Source: AE-B3B sp964543295 (GTDB lineage Bacteria > Aerophobota > Aerophobia > Aerophobales > AE-B3A). Taken from it: a DNA stretch of 31,816 nucleotides. Both the position numbers and the translations under genes were made by a program. The stretch spans positions 1 to 31,816 of the forward strand of contig CAZIXA010000023.1 of the NCBI GenBank assembly GCA_964543295.1. Direction: 5' to 3'. Of this stretch, positions 1-8,205 are shown one piece after another. Position 1 is the first letter of the stretch. The number at the start of each line of letters is the position of its first letter. Below the pieces are notes generated by a model. The model worked only from the letters and a program-made list of their open reading frames with translations. It did not search any database and was not told the DNA's origin.

Positions 1-133
1 CGGGAATGACATAAACAAATGCTGGAACGCTTTGACCAAAGAAAAGTGCAAAAGCAACCATTGAGCCTATAGGGATACTTGCTTCTAACAGCATAAGTAC
101 AAGGATGCCTTTTACTCGGGTAGAAAGAGCCAT
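1..133 (-). CDS. N-terminus of a membrane protein, cut by window edge
   Basis: The minus strand starts with ATG at 133 behind a strong AGGAGGTGATAACA ribosome binding site. The frame stays open for 44 codons to the window edge. The visible residues begin MALSTRVKGILVLMLLEASI and continue with a second hydrophobic stretch (SMVAFALFFGQ), so at least one and probably two membrane segments are present. The family cannot be named from this piece; a small-molecule transporter would fit. The start is well supported; the function is unknown. Confidence 0.6.
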   Translation of the reverse strand, partial: MALSTRVKGILVLMLLEASIPIGSMVAFALFFGQSVPAFVYVIP

Positions 134-1132
134 TGTTATCACCTCCTGTGGGGTAATTTTAGGACAGAATTTATCTTAGCTTAATATTGGGTTGTGTCAA
201 AAATAAGGCGTGTTTTTGAGGGGTTTTTAGCTAGGTTGACGAATCAGGGAAAGTGTGGTGTGGTTTGGTTTTGCTGGGGATTGATGGGGTCTTTATAAGA
301 AGCTTGACTGATAGACTTATTTCGCTAAATTAAGTGCTGGAGCAGAGACCTCCTAGAGAATAACAGGTATTTGCGGATGAAAGCCAGCAGGCCATCTTGC
401 CTTTTAAAGGCAGTTTAGTCGTTCCGCTTTGAGGCTCTGCTCTGTTTCTAGTTATCCTTTAATTGTTTGTCCTGTTATCCATCAAAAAAGCAATCTTCAC
501 CAGGTCCCTCCAAGCAGATTGATAACTGCTGAGACTTGCCTCAGTTGACTTCTACACGATCCCAGCCGACCGTCTTAGTTATGCAGGAAGGTAGAAGAGC
601 CTGAATGAGAGAGAGCGAAGGTTGACTGGAATCTATTCTCCAAAATCAAATCCTATACATAAGGCTAGGTAGTTAAGCTCATTTTACTTTAGGCGGGCCG
701 GAAAATCCGAGAGTGGAATCTCCACCTCGTCTGCCCTGTCTTCCAAAAAAATTCTGACTTCGTTGCCTTCCCGGACAATGGGTTGGCAGGCGCTGGTCCT
801 TACGTTAACCTATCATCAGACGACGCAATTAGGAAATTTTTGGGTATCGGTTCGGATCTAGCTAGCCGGGCAGGATTTTTCTGCAGGTTTCTCCGGTCAG
901 ACTGGAAAGTTAATCAATCAGATCTTCGAGATCCGGATTTTTATTAGCCTTAGCACTTCGCATATACGTGAAACACGAATCCGTTAATGAATAAGCTGAC
1001 AGCTCGCGGTGAGGTATTGTGAATCGCAAGGATAAGAGGGGGGTTGCTTAGGGGCCAGCGATCTCTCAGCAAGCTCAGGGGAGCCTTCTGGCATTTTAAT
1101 GACTAACATTCATTCGTACCAAGAGCGGCAAA
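134..1132. other. 1-kb gap with possible gene remnants and an imperfect inverted repeat
   Basis: No intact gene is visible. Two short minus-strand frames have protein-like composition. One ends at 684 and reads RTSACQPIVREGNEVRIFLE, then an acidic tail ending SDFPARLK. The other ends at 910 and includes MRSAKANKNPDLEDLID starting at 963. Neither has a good ribosome binding site and both run into upstream stops, so they look like decayed genes. An imperfect inverted repeat pairs GAGCAGAGACCTC (340-352) with GAGGCTCTGCTC (431-442), and a small TGCCTTT/AAAGGCA hairpin lies inside it; it could be a structured RNA or chance. Confidence 0.35.
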
Positions 1133-2020
1133 ATGAGCCTACAAGTAAATAAGGGATCCAATCTATTAGAATATTCAGCAGCATGGATTTCCATAATTAC
1201 TAATACACTGCTTTTTGTTATTAAATTTTGGGTAGGATTCACAATAGGTTCTATTGCAATCATAGCGGATGCTTGGCATACCTTATCCGACTCACTTACT
1301 TCGGTTGTGGTACTGATAGGAATTAAAATATCATCCAAGCCAGCAGATGAAAAACATCCATTCGGTCATGGTAGGGCAGAGCTTATAGCTTCTATAATAA
1401 TAGGTATACTCCTCGCTGTCGTTGCATTTAATTTCATCGTAGAACCTATTTCGAATTTAACAAGTCATAGAGCCGTTACATACAGTACTCTTGCAGTAGG
1501 AGTATTCATTGTTTCAATAGTAGTGAAAGAAGCACTTGCCCAATATGCGTTTTGGGTAGGAAAAAAAACAAAATTAAAGTCTATTGTTGCAGATGCGTGG
1601 CATCATAGAAGTGACGCAATTGCATCAGCAATAATTCTCCTAGGTATGTTGGTTGGTGCACACTTTTGGTGGATAGATAGTGTTTTGGCAATGATGGTTG
1701 CTATACTTATCTTTTATGCAGCTTATAGTGTATTGCGCGGTACAATAAGTCCCTTGATAGGCGAAAAGCCGCAAGAACAATTGATTGAGAAGGTAAATGC
1801 TATTTCCAAAAGAACTTGCTCTAAAGACATAAATCTGCACCATTTCCATGTTCATAGATACGGAAAGCACACTGAATTAACGTTCCATATCGTACTTCCT
1901 GGTGACATGAATTTGGAATATAGTCATGCCATAGTAACAAGAATTGAGAGGTTGATAGAAGACGAACTAGGTGTACATGCGACCATTCATGTAGAGGCAT
2001 TAGGAGATTCTCGGCAGTAA
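1133..2020 (+). CDS. Cation diffusion facilitator (CDF) family metal exporter
   Basis: This 295-residue protein belongs to the CDF family, which exports divalent metals such as zinc, iron, cobalt or manganese from the cytoplasm in exchange for protons. Six hydrophobic segments fill roughly residues 15-205. The metal-site signatures are clear: ADAWHTLSDS in segment 2 and VADAWHHRSDA in segment 5, each with the conserved Asp/His. The last 85 residues form the soluble dimerisation domain with a His-rich stretch (LHHFHVHRYGKH). Length is normal for the family. The ATG at 1133 has only a weak ribosome binding site (GAGCGGC), but the reading frame and family length support it. The gene stands alone, facing a row of minus-strand pseudogenes; a metal theme is shared with the broken MgtA-like gene downstream. 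Metal specificity cannot be assigned. Confidence 0.92.
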   Translation: MSLQVNKGSNLLEYSAAWISIITNTLLFVIKFWVGFTIGSIAIIADAWHTLSDSLTSVVVLIGIKISSKPADEKHPFGHGRAELIASIIIGILLAVVAFNFIVEPISNLTSHRAVTYSTLAVGVFIVSIVVKEALAQYAFWVGKKTKLKSIVADAWHHRSDAIASAIILLGMLVGAHFWWIDSVLAMMVAILIFYAAYSVLRGTISPLIGEKPQEQLIEKVNAISKRTCSKDINLHHFHVHRYGKHTELTFHIVLPGDMNLEYSHAIVTRIERLIEDELGVHATIHVEALGDSRQ

Positions 2021-2060
2021 ATGATGATAACATGCTTACTAAAGACTGTTGGATGTCATA

Positions 2061-2216
2061 TTATTTCCTTTTTTGCACCACTTGAAAATGACTGATATTG
2101 TTCCTGCCTTTTGATGATGACCCGAGAATAAGCACTGTAACTTTCACATCATCGGCCACCAGAAAACTATGCTCAGGACCCAGTCTCGCTCTGCCTGCGT
2201 AACTGTAACCGCATGG
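2061..2216 (-). pseudogene. Degenerate gene tail of unknown family
   Basis: A minus-strand frame of 51 codons reads SYAGRARLGPEHSFLVADD and then VKVTVLILGSSSKGR before a stop at 2061. The composition looks protein-like, but two consecutive stops (TAG TAA) sit immediately upstream and there is no start codon or ribosome binding site. I read it as the C-terminal remnant of a lost gene, in keeping with the broken neighbours. I do not recognise the family. The upstream end coincides with the palindrome GTAACC-GCAT-GGTTAC. Confidence 0.3.
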
Positions 2217-2336
2217 TTACTACGGTCACCGAAAAATGTTTGTATCTTATAACCAAACACGACGAGCCAATACGTTTATCTGCACTCCTCCGCAAAAGTT
2301 AAACTAAACATTTGCTAGCTCTCGGATGTTTGCTCT

Positions 2337-3339
2337 TTAAAGGTGCACCCTCTTGTAAAAGATCTTCTTTACCATTTCTGCTGTGGCAATGTAAAGCGCA
2401 GTAATAACCCCTAGTGCCAAAAGAAACAGTAGGGGGATTGAAGTGAATCCCAGGAGTCCACTTATAGGGCAGTAAGGAAGAATGAGCGTAACCCCGACGA
2501 CCATCAGGGTAGCTATCAGCAAATACTTGCTCAGCTTACTCCGAAAGAAGGGTTTCTGAGTCCGAATAACGAGTAAAATCAAAAGCTCTGTAATAACAGA
2601 CGCTAGAAACCAACCGGTTCTGAATTGATCCATTGTAGCGTGGAGGATAAGCAGGAGCACTCCGAAGGTGAGGTAGTCGAACACCGAACTCACAATACCA
2701 AAGGTTATCATAAATTTGCGGATGAACGTGATGTTCCAGCGTCGAGGCTTGTCAACCAGTTCACGATCCACGGTATCAGTGGCAATGGTCATTGCTGGAA
2801 AATCCGTCAGCAAATTGATCATAAGGATCTGCTTCGGCAGCAGCGGCAGAAAGGGTAGAAAAAGGGATGCTCCTGCCATGCTGAACATGTTGCCAAAATT
2901 AGCAGAGGGGAATTTCTTTCTTGCTACCGTCTCGAAATACTGCCGCTTTGATTCATACCATAGTCAGCAACTTCTCGACCGCATTGGTGGCCCCTCGTTC
3001 CTGCCAGAATCCGAGAAGGCCGCTGGCAACGACAATTGCGATAATAATGAGAGCATCGGTGGGGTTACGCAGGAAGAAAGACAATCCCGCTGCGAAGATA
3101 AGGATAAGAATAATGGGACTTTTGAATTGAGCAAGTAGGAGCGTGAGGGCGTCCGATCTCCTCTTGGGCTTCAGGAGATTGGCTCCATCACGCGTGAGAC
3201 GCTGCCGGGCCTCATCGCTCGTTAAACCCCGCGCGGTTGTTTTCAGCTGCTGAAGCAGCTCAAGAATGGAAGTACTCCAGAATGCAAAGGTGTGTTCGTT
3301 GAGCGTGGATTACTCCCTCATTGATTTTTCAGTTGCCAT
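2337..3339 (-). pseudogene. MgtA-type P-type cation ATPase with core deleted
   Basis: The minus strand from 3339 codes for the N-terminus of an MgtA/PacL-type ATPase: LTSDEARQRLTRDGANLLKP, membrane segments around ALIIIAIVVASGLLGFW, and the start of the actuator domain (AAVFRDGSKKEIP). At about 2903-2910 the sequence jumps, one frame over, to the C-terminal membrane domain SANFGNMFSMAGASLFLPFL, followed by LLTDFPAM and four more hydrophobic segments to a stop at 2337. The phosphorylation motif DKTGT and the whole nucleotide-binding domain, some 450-500 residues, are missing. Two further in-frame stops occur: TAA after MATEKSMRE near the start and TGA before IKAAVF (probably a former CGA Arg). 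The protein cannot be functional. The remaining C-terminal part alone (2337-2888) can be mistaken for a real 183-aa gene. Confidence 0.9.
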
Positions 3340-3600
3340 AATGCTGTGTTTGTAATTTCCCTCCTTTGTGGGACCTTCGGGAAAGATGTCCGATGTCCCT
3401 CTTTAGCGGCATTTACGCAAACAAGAACGTATGCGTGCACACTAGGGAAACGTTCTTTCCTCACATGAGAAACATCGAGCAATAAACACTATTCTGCACT
3501 CTTACTATTCCCCTTGGCTTCTCAACTGGGCATGGATACCGTGTGCTTCGTCTGAGCCAAATCTGATACGCTTTTTCACTCTGAGGAACTCTTGTTTCTC

Positions 3601-3631
3601 CAGGGCTACCCTCCCGGCGAGCATAGCCCTG
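3601..3631 (-). terminator. Hairpin just downstream of hsp20
   Basis: An 8-bp perfect inverted repeat, CAGGGCTA (3601-3608) and TAGCCCTG (3624-3631), lies 7 bp beyond the hsp20 stop on the minus strand. It could end the hsp20 transcript or stabilise its 3' end. There is no clear T-run after it, so intrinsic termination is uncertain. Confidence 0.4.
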
Positions 3632-3637
3632 CCCGAT

Positions 3638-4117
3638 TTATTCAACCTTGATCTCTTTTACCTTAGCCCTGGCTTTCTCGGATTTTGGGAACGTAACTTC
3701 CAGCACACCGTTTTCATATTTTGCTTTAGCGGCATCAGGTTTGACTTCTACGGGGAGAGGAATGGACCGTTGCCAGGAGCTGTAAGTCCTCTCGGCGTAG
3801 TAGTAGTTCTCTTTTTTCTCTTCTTTGGCCTGTTCCACCTTACCTGAAATTGTTATGCTGTCCTCGGTCACTGAGAGTTTGACATCCTCCTTCTTCACCC
3901 CGGGGATCTCCGAGCGTAGAACGAGTGTATCTCCCTTATCCACCAGATCTACCGCAGGGGTTCCAATGAACTCTCCTTTCGCTTCTGCTGGAAGTTCAGC
4001 ACCTTTGGGAGCGGGGAGAGCTCCCCTCCATCTTCGCTCAGCCCACACATCATTAAACAGCCTGCGCATCTCTCGTTCCATACGAGATAACTCTGCAAAA
4101 GGATCCCATCGTGCCAT
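3638..4117 (-). CDS. Small heat-shock protein, Hsp20/alpha-crystallin family
   Basis: This 159-residue protein is an ATP-independent holdase that binds unfolding proteins and forms oligomers in the cytoplasm. The N-terminal arm reads MARWDPFAELSRMEREMRRL, followed by the alpha-crystallin domain from about residue 50 (PAVDLVDKGDTLVL, GVKKEDVKLSV). The family hallmark near the end is ENGVLEVTFPKSE, and the C-terminus VKEIKVE carries the I-x-V oligomerisation motif. I chose ATG at 4117 rather than the GTG nine bases upstream, because GGGAGGTGA lies 5-6 bases before the ATG and overlaps the GTG. The gene is intact although its neighbours on both sides are broken, suggesting it is still under selection. 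Confidence 0.93.
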   Translation of the reverse strand: MARWDPFAELSRMEREMRRLFNDVWAERRWRGALPAPKGAELPAEAKGEFIGTPAVDLVDKGDTLVLRSEIPGVKKEDVKLSVTEDSITISGKVEQAKEEKKENYYYAERTYSSWQRSIPLPVEVKPDAAKAKYENGVLEVTFPKSEKARAKVKEIKVE

Positions 4118-4180
4118 GGTAATCACCTCCCTTCTCTTTAATAAACTAGGTTATGATTTTTCACAGTAGACGTAATATTC

Positions 4181-4473
4181 TCAAGGCATCTCTCCCAGTG
4201 TCACTTGGCCTGTCTTGGACTTGCCTTGCCTGAGGATTGTGAGAGTGACTTTGTCCCCAATTTTCTTTGCTTTTATCATTTGCTTAAGGTCCTGGCCAGT
4301 CTTGATAGTCTGGTCATTCATTCTGATGCTCTCGTCACTGCCTCCTGTAGGGAGAGACCGCTTTTCTCGTGTGTTCCCTGTGAAAAAACACCCTGGCTTA
4401 TCCCCAGGACTAAGAGAACTACCACTCCTGTGACCAGCCACACCCTTTTCTCTTTCCTTGAGAAAGTAAGCAT
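4181..4473 (-). pseudogene. Secreted PDZ-domain protein, internally deleted and frameshifted
   Basis: ATG at 4473 follows a good AAAGGAGGG site and starts a signal peptide: MLTFSRKEKRVWLVTGVVVL, then LVLGISQGVFSQG, an SPase I-like end. This frame runs into a stop after LSLQEAVTRASE. One frame over, the second half of a PDZ domain follows: SIRMNDQTIKTGQDLKQMI, then KVTLTILRQGK to a stop at 4181. The pattern matches the tail of DegP/HtrA-type PDZ domains. The first half of the PDZ domain and anything between it and the signal peptide are missing. The lesion resembles that in the MgtA-like gene: both ends kept, middle lost, frame shifted. Hsp20 lies just downstream in the same orientation, so an old envelope-stress cluster is possible. 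Confidence 0.7.
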
Positions 4474-4943
4474 GGCACCCTCCTTTTATCGTTTTTCTTG
4501 CCCCTATCTATTCCAGGTATTATCATAAGACATCTCCTACATGTGTCAAGCCGCTCAGAGCCTAATAGCAGGAGAGTTTTTATGGAACAATTTTTACAAA
4601 GATAAGGTTCATCCAACCTTTTTACTGGTCGGTGGGATGAGCCATGTCCTTCTCCTATGTGTGTTTCGGTGATCGATCTCAAGATCTTCTGACAAAGCTT
4701 TCTTACATACACGTTGTGGATTACCGCATAAAATAAGCTTTGAAGTTTTAGCGTCGATCATGAGAATACGTTCCAGGCACTCTTTGGTGTTGAATGCTTT
4801 ATTCGTTGATGGTAACTCTAACTGAGTCTAGGATTTATTTACTCAAGAAAAGATTAAGGTTAGACCAGTGATATTCAGTATGGTAGATGAAGTAATTGAC
4901 AAATGGCTAAGGAGCAAGATAGATCTATTGGGGTAAGGTAATT
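4474..4943. other. Gap of 470 bp with no convincing gene
   Basis: The region holds only short, overlapping frames without homology-like patterns. A plus-strand frame ending at 4936 (KIKVRPVIFSMVDEVIDKWL) has protein-like composition but lacks an N-terminus; from its only ATG (4880) it codes 18 residues. It may be another remnant of the decayed zone. I see no clear promoter or RNA gene. Confidence 0.3.
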
Positions 4944-5204
4944 TTAAGATTCCTTTTTACTCCGGGGGAAAATTATACTCCATAAAAATACCCCACTTAT
5001 TATACTGATAAGGTAGTAAGAATGGGGAGCCCAGTAGTCTCCTTTGATATCAAACTCCATAGTCAACAAAAGGCCAAATTCGTCAGTAATTAAACCAAGA
5101 CCAGTCCCAAAGAGGATGTTGCTTAATACCTTAATCTCTTCGATGTATCTTTTTTTACCCCAGAATAGGAGAAACCAGTTGGCGAGGATAATGAGGAAGA
5201 TCAC
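4944..5204 (-). pseudogene. Integral membrane protein fragment, N-terminus missing
   Basis: The frame codes for three hydrophobic segments with a DEFGLLLT motif and DYWAPHSY between the last two. Upstream of the nominal start the same frame continues without a Met as FRVSDYPIHHFYLVIFLII to a stop near 5258, and those residues look like genuine protein (the paired His start a membrane helix). The real gene therefore began further upstream and its beginning has been lost at about 5240-5260, just where the transposase remnant on the opposite strand begins. The family is not identified; it resembles small uncharacterised multi-pass membrane proteins. No ribosome binding site supports the GTG at 5204. 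Confidence 0.5.
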
Positions 5205-5248
5205 TAGATAAAAGTGGTGAATGGGATAATCAGAAACTCTAAAAAAAA

Positions 5249-5599
5249 TTGGAGCTGGTTAAGAACCTACCGGAAGGACTGGAGGAGAAACTCAAGATAC
5301 TGCATCTTCGATATAGTTTTGCCCAGACTCCTAAAAAGGGAGAAAAAGCTGATATATTCTATAGGATGCGCATGCTCACCTTAAGACTATGGCAAAGGGC
5401 TGATGAGCTGGACTTGTACAAAAAGGTAGGGGGGAACGGAACCAATAATACTACAGAAAGACTGATAGGTCTCTGTGGCAACATCAGGTAAAAACAAATG
5501 CGGGGCTTCAAAAACAAAGAAAGTCTCAATCGGTTCCTTAAACTTAACACCTACCTCCAGGAGCAGGATAAAGAAATAGATCTAGCCCATTTACTCTAG
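5249..5599 (+). pseudogene. C-terminal transposase remnant with internal stop
   Basis: A single plus-strand frame runs from 5249 to a stop at 5599, interrupted by TAA at 5489-5491. Before the stop it reads GTNNTTERLIGLCGNIR; after it, MRGFKNKESLNRFLKLNTYL. The TNN-TTER...IR-x-x-MRGFK pattern is typical of the C-terminal end of DDE transposases, where the stop position normally holds Tyr (TAT to TAA would do). The N-terminal catalytic part is absent. It abuts the truncated membrane gene on the other strand, so an insertion sequence probably landed here and then decayed. The IS family cannot be assigned. Confidence 0.6.
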
Positions 5600-5635
5600 C
5601 CATCTTAAGAAAATGACCCGGAAAAATCTAAACGA

Positions 5636-5797
5636 ATGAAGGAAACCAAAAACATTATCCACCAAATTTTGAACAATACCAAGATGGACGGCTATTGGTT
5701 TTTGCATATGGCAAAGGACAAGTTCCAGATCTCGGAAATCAAAATTCTGGAACAGATCTTTGTTCTGGTGCAGATTTCAAGAAACAGGCGGGATTAG
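5636..5797 (+). pseudogene. Small ORF, possibly part of the transposase remnant
   Basis: A 53-codon frame starts MKETKNIIHQILNNTKMDGY and ends ILEQIFVLVQISRNRRD. The sequence is helical and charged. No ribosome binding site precedes it. It lies 37 bp after the transposase tail and may be the start of a second broken insertion-sequence gene. I do not recognise a family. Confidence 0.25.
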
Positions 5798-5997
5798 ATT
5801 CTCAGTCCAGCATAACCACGTTTTTTTCTCAATTCTTGTCCGAAAGTCTTTGGATTTCTAGGATAGGTTGGATCAGCTAGCAATTGTAGGTTAACGAATT
5901 GAGAGATTGCACAGGTAAGTCTTGATTTTTTTAGGAAGTGTTCTGCATGCTTGTGCGTGGGTGCGACCTACCAGCATAAAATAAGGATAGGCTTGGT

Positions 5998-6309
5998 TTA
6001 TCGTGAGTCCACCAGATACTCCTCGACAGCTTTCCTCACTAGCTCAGTCTTACACCTACCAGTATTTTTGGAGATCGTCTCGAGCAAACTCCAATCGTGT
6101 TTAGGAAAATAAGCAGTAACTGTCTTATATTGATCTTCAGTGCAGGCCGGCAAAAAAGAGAGAAGTGTGCTAATAGAATGCTCTTTCTTCTTGGTGAAAG
6201 AGGACAGAGCCTGTCGGATTAACTTGGACAATGATTCTTTTCGCTCTTTCCTTAGTCTATCCAATTGTTCATATTGATCCAGTGAGATCTTTACATAAGG
6301 ATGCACCAT
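5998..6309 (-). CDS. Tandem ribbon-helix-helix DNA-binding protein
   Basis: The most likely product is 103 residues from ATG at 6309, with two ribbon-helix-helix units. Unit 1 (residues 4-40) reads YVKISLDQYEQLDRLRKER then SLSKLIRQAL; unit 2 (about 62-103) reads KTVTAYFPKHDWSLLETIS then CKTELVRKAVEEYL. Such CopG/Arc-like proteins bind DNA as dimers and often repress toxin-antitoxin or plasmid genes; two units in one chain could mimic a dimer. The frame stays open upstream to a possible start at 6438, but those residues (Ser/Pro-rich) do not look like protein and no ribosome binding site is obvious at either start. No partner toxin is adjacent. Function beyond DNA binding is inference. Confidence 0.65.
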   Translation of the reverse strand: MVHPYVKISLDQYEQLDRLRKERKESLSKLIRQALSSFTKKKEHSISTLLSFLPACTEDQYKTVTAYFPKHDWSLLETISKNTGRCKTELVRKAVEEYLVDSR

Positions 6310-6574
6310 TCTTTTGGATTCGTTTTTCGGTGGGCTAGACGAACATCTTTTGGATGCAAAAATTGGCCTGATGGCAATGCTTACAAAGGTTTGAGTACTT
6401 TTACCCCAATTGTACGGGGACTGCCTGTAGATCATCAATGAAAGCAGAATCCGTCTAAGTTGACTGTCACCTCTCCGTTTCCTTATTAAAAACGTCTCAT
6501 TTTAACTTATTTTTCTTCCAGCCCTCCCAAATCAGTGCCAACTTTCGATTTTTCAGGACTTGATGCGGGGGGGG

Positions 6575-6602
6575 TTGACAAAATATATTTTTGATATAAG
6601 AT
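6575..6602 (+). promoter_or_regulatory. Predicted sigma-70 promoter of the LacI-family gene
   Basis: TTGACA (6575-6580) is a perfect -35 box. A 16-base AT-rich spacer leads to TAAGAT (6597-6602) as -10. Transcription would start near 6608-6610, inside the operator candidate at 6606-6618, and would leave a 220-base leader before the GTG at 6830. Confidence 0.6.
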
Positions 6603-6605
6603 GAT

Positions 6606-6618
6606 ACACGTGCACAAA
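6606..6618 (+). promoter_or_regulatory. Candidate LacI-type operator O1
   Basis: ACACGTGCACAAA overlaps the predicted transcription start. The core CGTGCAC is close to a CG-centred palindrome, as expected for LacI-family operators. The same 10-mer ACACGTGCAC recurs, inverted, at 6795-6809. Confidence 0.5.
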
Positions 6619-6794
6619 CCACAAAAATGCGAACGAAATGATAAGATTGAAAGCGGGATTAGCTCGGAACCTGTGCTTTTTCAGAGATGCGATTCCTAGA
6701 AATCTACATAATCCTTCCAGAGGAGAAGGTGAAGAGATAGGGAGGCTGGAACAGGCTCTGACCGCAGAATAGTGTGTTAATAAACTGGAAAAAG

Positions 6795-6809
6795 TTTCGT
6801 GCACGTGTT
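6795..6809 (-). promoter_or_regulatory. Candidate LacI-type operator O2
   Basis: TTTCGTGCACGTGTT is, on the minus strand, AACACGTGCACGAAA, matching O1 over ACACGTGCAC. Its core CGTGCACG is a perfect palindrome. It lies 21 bases before the regulator's GTG start and about 190 bases from O1, a spacing compatible with looping autoregulation. Confidence 0.5.
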
Positions 6810-6829
6810 CATAAAGAAGGTATATCGAA

Positions 6830-7951
6830 GTGAGAGTAACAGTACATGATATTGCAAGAGCTGCTAATGTTTCACGAGGCACAGTTCATAGAGCCCTCCA
6901 TAATCGTCCTGGAGTCAGTGAAGAGACTAGACAGAGGGTTCTTTTAATAGCTAGACACCTCGACTATAAGCCTTATCTTCCAGCTAAGGTTTTAGCTACC
7001 CAGAGAAAGTCATTGATTCCCATTGTTGTTCCCGTGAATGAGAATGAGGATCCTCTCTGGTATCAGGTTAAAGCAGGGACACAGGCTATCGCCTATGAAA
7101 TAAGAGAAGTTGGAATGGAGACTCAATGGGTTGTACCAAGGAGCTGGGATGCCACTGATCAAGTTGCGGTGATGGAAGAACTTATTGCTAGAAGAGTAGA
7201 CGGAATTGCTCTGGCTCCAGTTGATCCTGATACTTTAAGTAAGGTAATTGATAAAGCTGTAGACAGTGGGATTCCTGTGGTAACTTTCAACACGGATGCT
7301 CCGGAAAGTCGAAGGATGTGTTTTGTTGGACAGGACTCGATAACAGCCGGCAGAGTGGCAGGAGCGCTAATGGGTGAGTTCTTGAATAAAGAGGGGAGGG
7401 TGGTTATCATCACTGGCTTTCAGAGAACTTTAGGGCATCGACAACGACTTCAGGGTTTTAAAGAACAGATCCAGAAGTATTTTCCTAATATAGAAATTGT
7501 AGGAACGTACGAAAACCACGATAAACCTAAGGAAGCCTATAATATAGTCCAGAAGGTGCTAGAATCTTGTCCTGAGCTTGGAGGTATCTATGTTACCGCT
7601 GGCGGCCCTTTTGGAGCAGGATACGCAGTAAAGGATGCCGGAAAAGGAGGAGTCATAAAGCTCATTTGCTTTGATCTCCTTAAGGAAACCATTCAGCTTA
7701 TTCGGGAAGGAATAGTCCAGGCGAGTATCCAGCAGGACCCCTTTTTCCAAGGCTATGAGTCTGTCAGGATATTGCATAACTATCTTTTAACAAATCGTAA
7801 GCCTCCAGAGGAGTTTGTATTTACCAATTTCACCATCGCCTGCCAGGGAAATATTGAAATGTTGGCAAGAAAGCACTTCAAAAATGCAGACGCTGTAACT
7901 AGTCAAGTTCTTGAAAAGGTGTCTTTTATGAGAAGGGCGCGGAGGAGTTAA
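6830..7951 (+). CDS. LacI/GalR-family transcriptional regulator
   Basis: This 373-residue protein is a sugar-responsive repressor. The N-terminal helix-turn-helix (residues 4-24) reads VHDIARAANVSRGTVHRAL and is followed by the hinge-type segment DYKPYLPAKVLATQ. From about residue 60 a periplasmic-binding-protein-like effector domain follows (NEDPLWYQVKAGTQAIAYE; IARRVDGIALAPVDP; GIPVVTFNTDAP), closer to ribose-type sugar sensors. The start is GTG at 6830, with AAGAAGG 10 bases upstream; the sequence RVTVHDIA right after it fits LacI N-termini. It lies directly upstream of the ribose-type importer and probably controls it, with the sugar as effector. Two matched palindromic sites in its own promoter region suggest autoregulation. 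I found no copy of that site before the transporter genes. Confidence 0.93.
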   Translation: MRVTVHDIARAANVSRGTVHRALHNRPGVSEETRQRVLLIARHLDYKPYLPAKVLATQRKSLIPIVVPVNENEDPLWYQVKAGTQAIAYEIREVGMETQWVVPRSWDATDQVAVMEELIARRVDGIALAPVDPDTLSKVIDKAVDSGIPVVTFNTDAPESRRMCFVGQDSITAGRVAGALMGEFLNKEGRVVIITGFQRTLGHRQRLQGFKEQIQKYFPNIEIVGTYENHDKPKEAYNIVQKVLESCPELGGIYVTAGGPFGAGYAVKDAGKGGVIKLICFDLLKETIQLIREGIVQASIQQDPFFQGYESVRILHNYLLTNRKPPEEFVFTNFTIACQGNIEMLARKHFKNADAVTSQVLEKVSFMRRARRS

Positions 7952-8149
7952 TTATCTTCCGTAGCAAATGCAATTTTCCTCTTGCTAAGTTGATTTTTAT
8001 GAATGTATGTGGGGACGGTTATTTTCTCCTTTAGTTTTTTTGGGAGTTCTTATAAAAATCCTGGCGGGGAAGAATCTGTAGTTTGTTAGCAAAAGATTTT
8101 TTAAAGGTATTAGTACCGGTGAAGCTAGATGTTCGGCAAGAAAAGAGCC

Positions 8150-8205
8150 AAAAATAGGGGCAGAGGGAGGTGAAAGAGTAAGTATGGCCATTGGCGGGGA
8201 AATAG
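8150..8205 (+). promoter_or_regulatory. Leader element, copy 1, upstream of CUT2 binding protein
   Basis: AAAATAGGGGCAGAGGGAGG then TGAAAGAGTAAGT (8151-8183) aligns without gaps to 12131-12163 at 27 of 33 bases, and the similarity continues for another 20 bases with one gap. It contains a perfect Shine-Dalgarno (GGGAGGTGA) 8 bases before ATG at 8184, which opens a 16-codon peptide MAIGGEIEEDFRQREV ending before the binding-protein start. Either a leader peptide or the scar of a duplicated leader is possible. The second copy precedes the other binding-protein gene. Confidence 0.45.

Noticed and set aside
4419..4712. 97-codon minus-strand frame with four Cys
   Set aside because: It overlaps the PDZ signal-peptide frame, which has a strong ribosome binding site; the Cys spacing fits no finger I know.
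6553..6882. 109-codon minus-strand frame over the LacI promoter
   Set aside because: It is antisense to the promoter, operators and regulator start and has no protein-like pattern or ribosome binding site.
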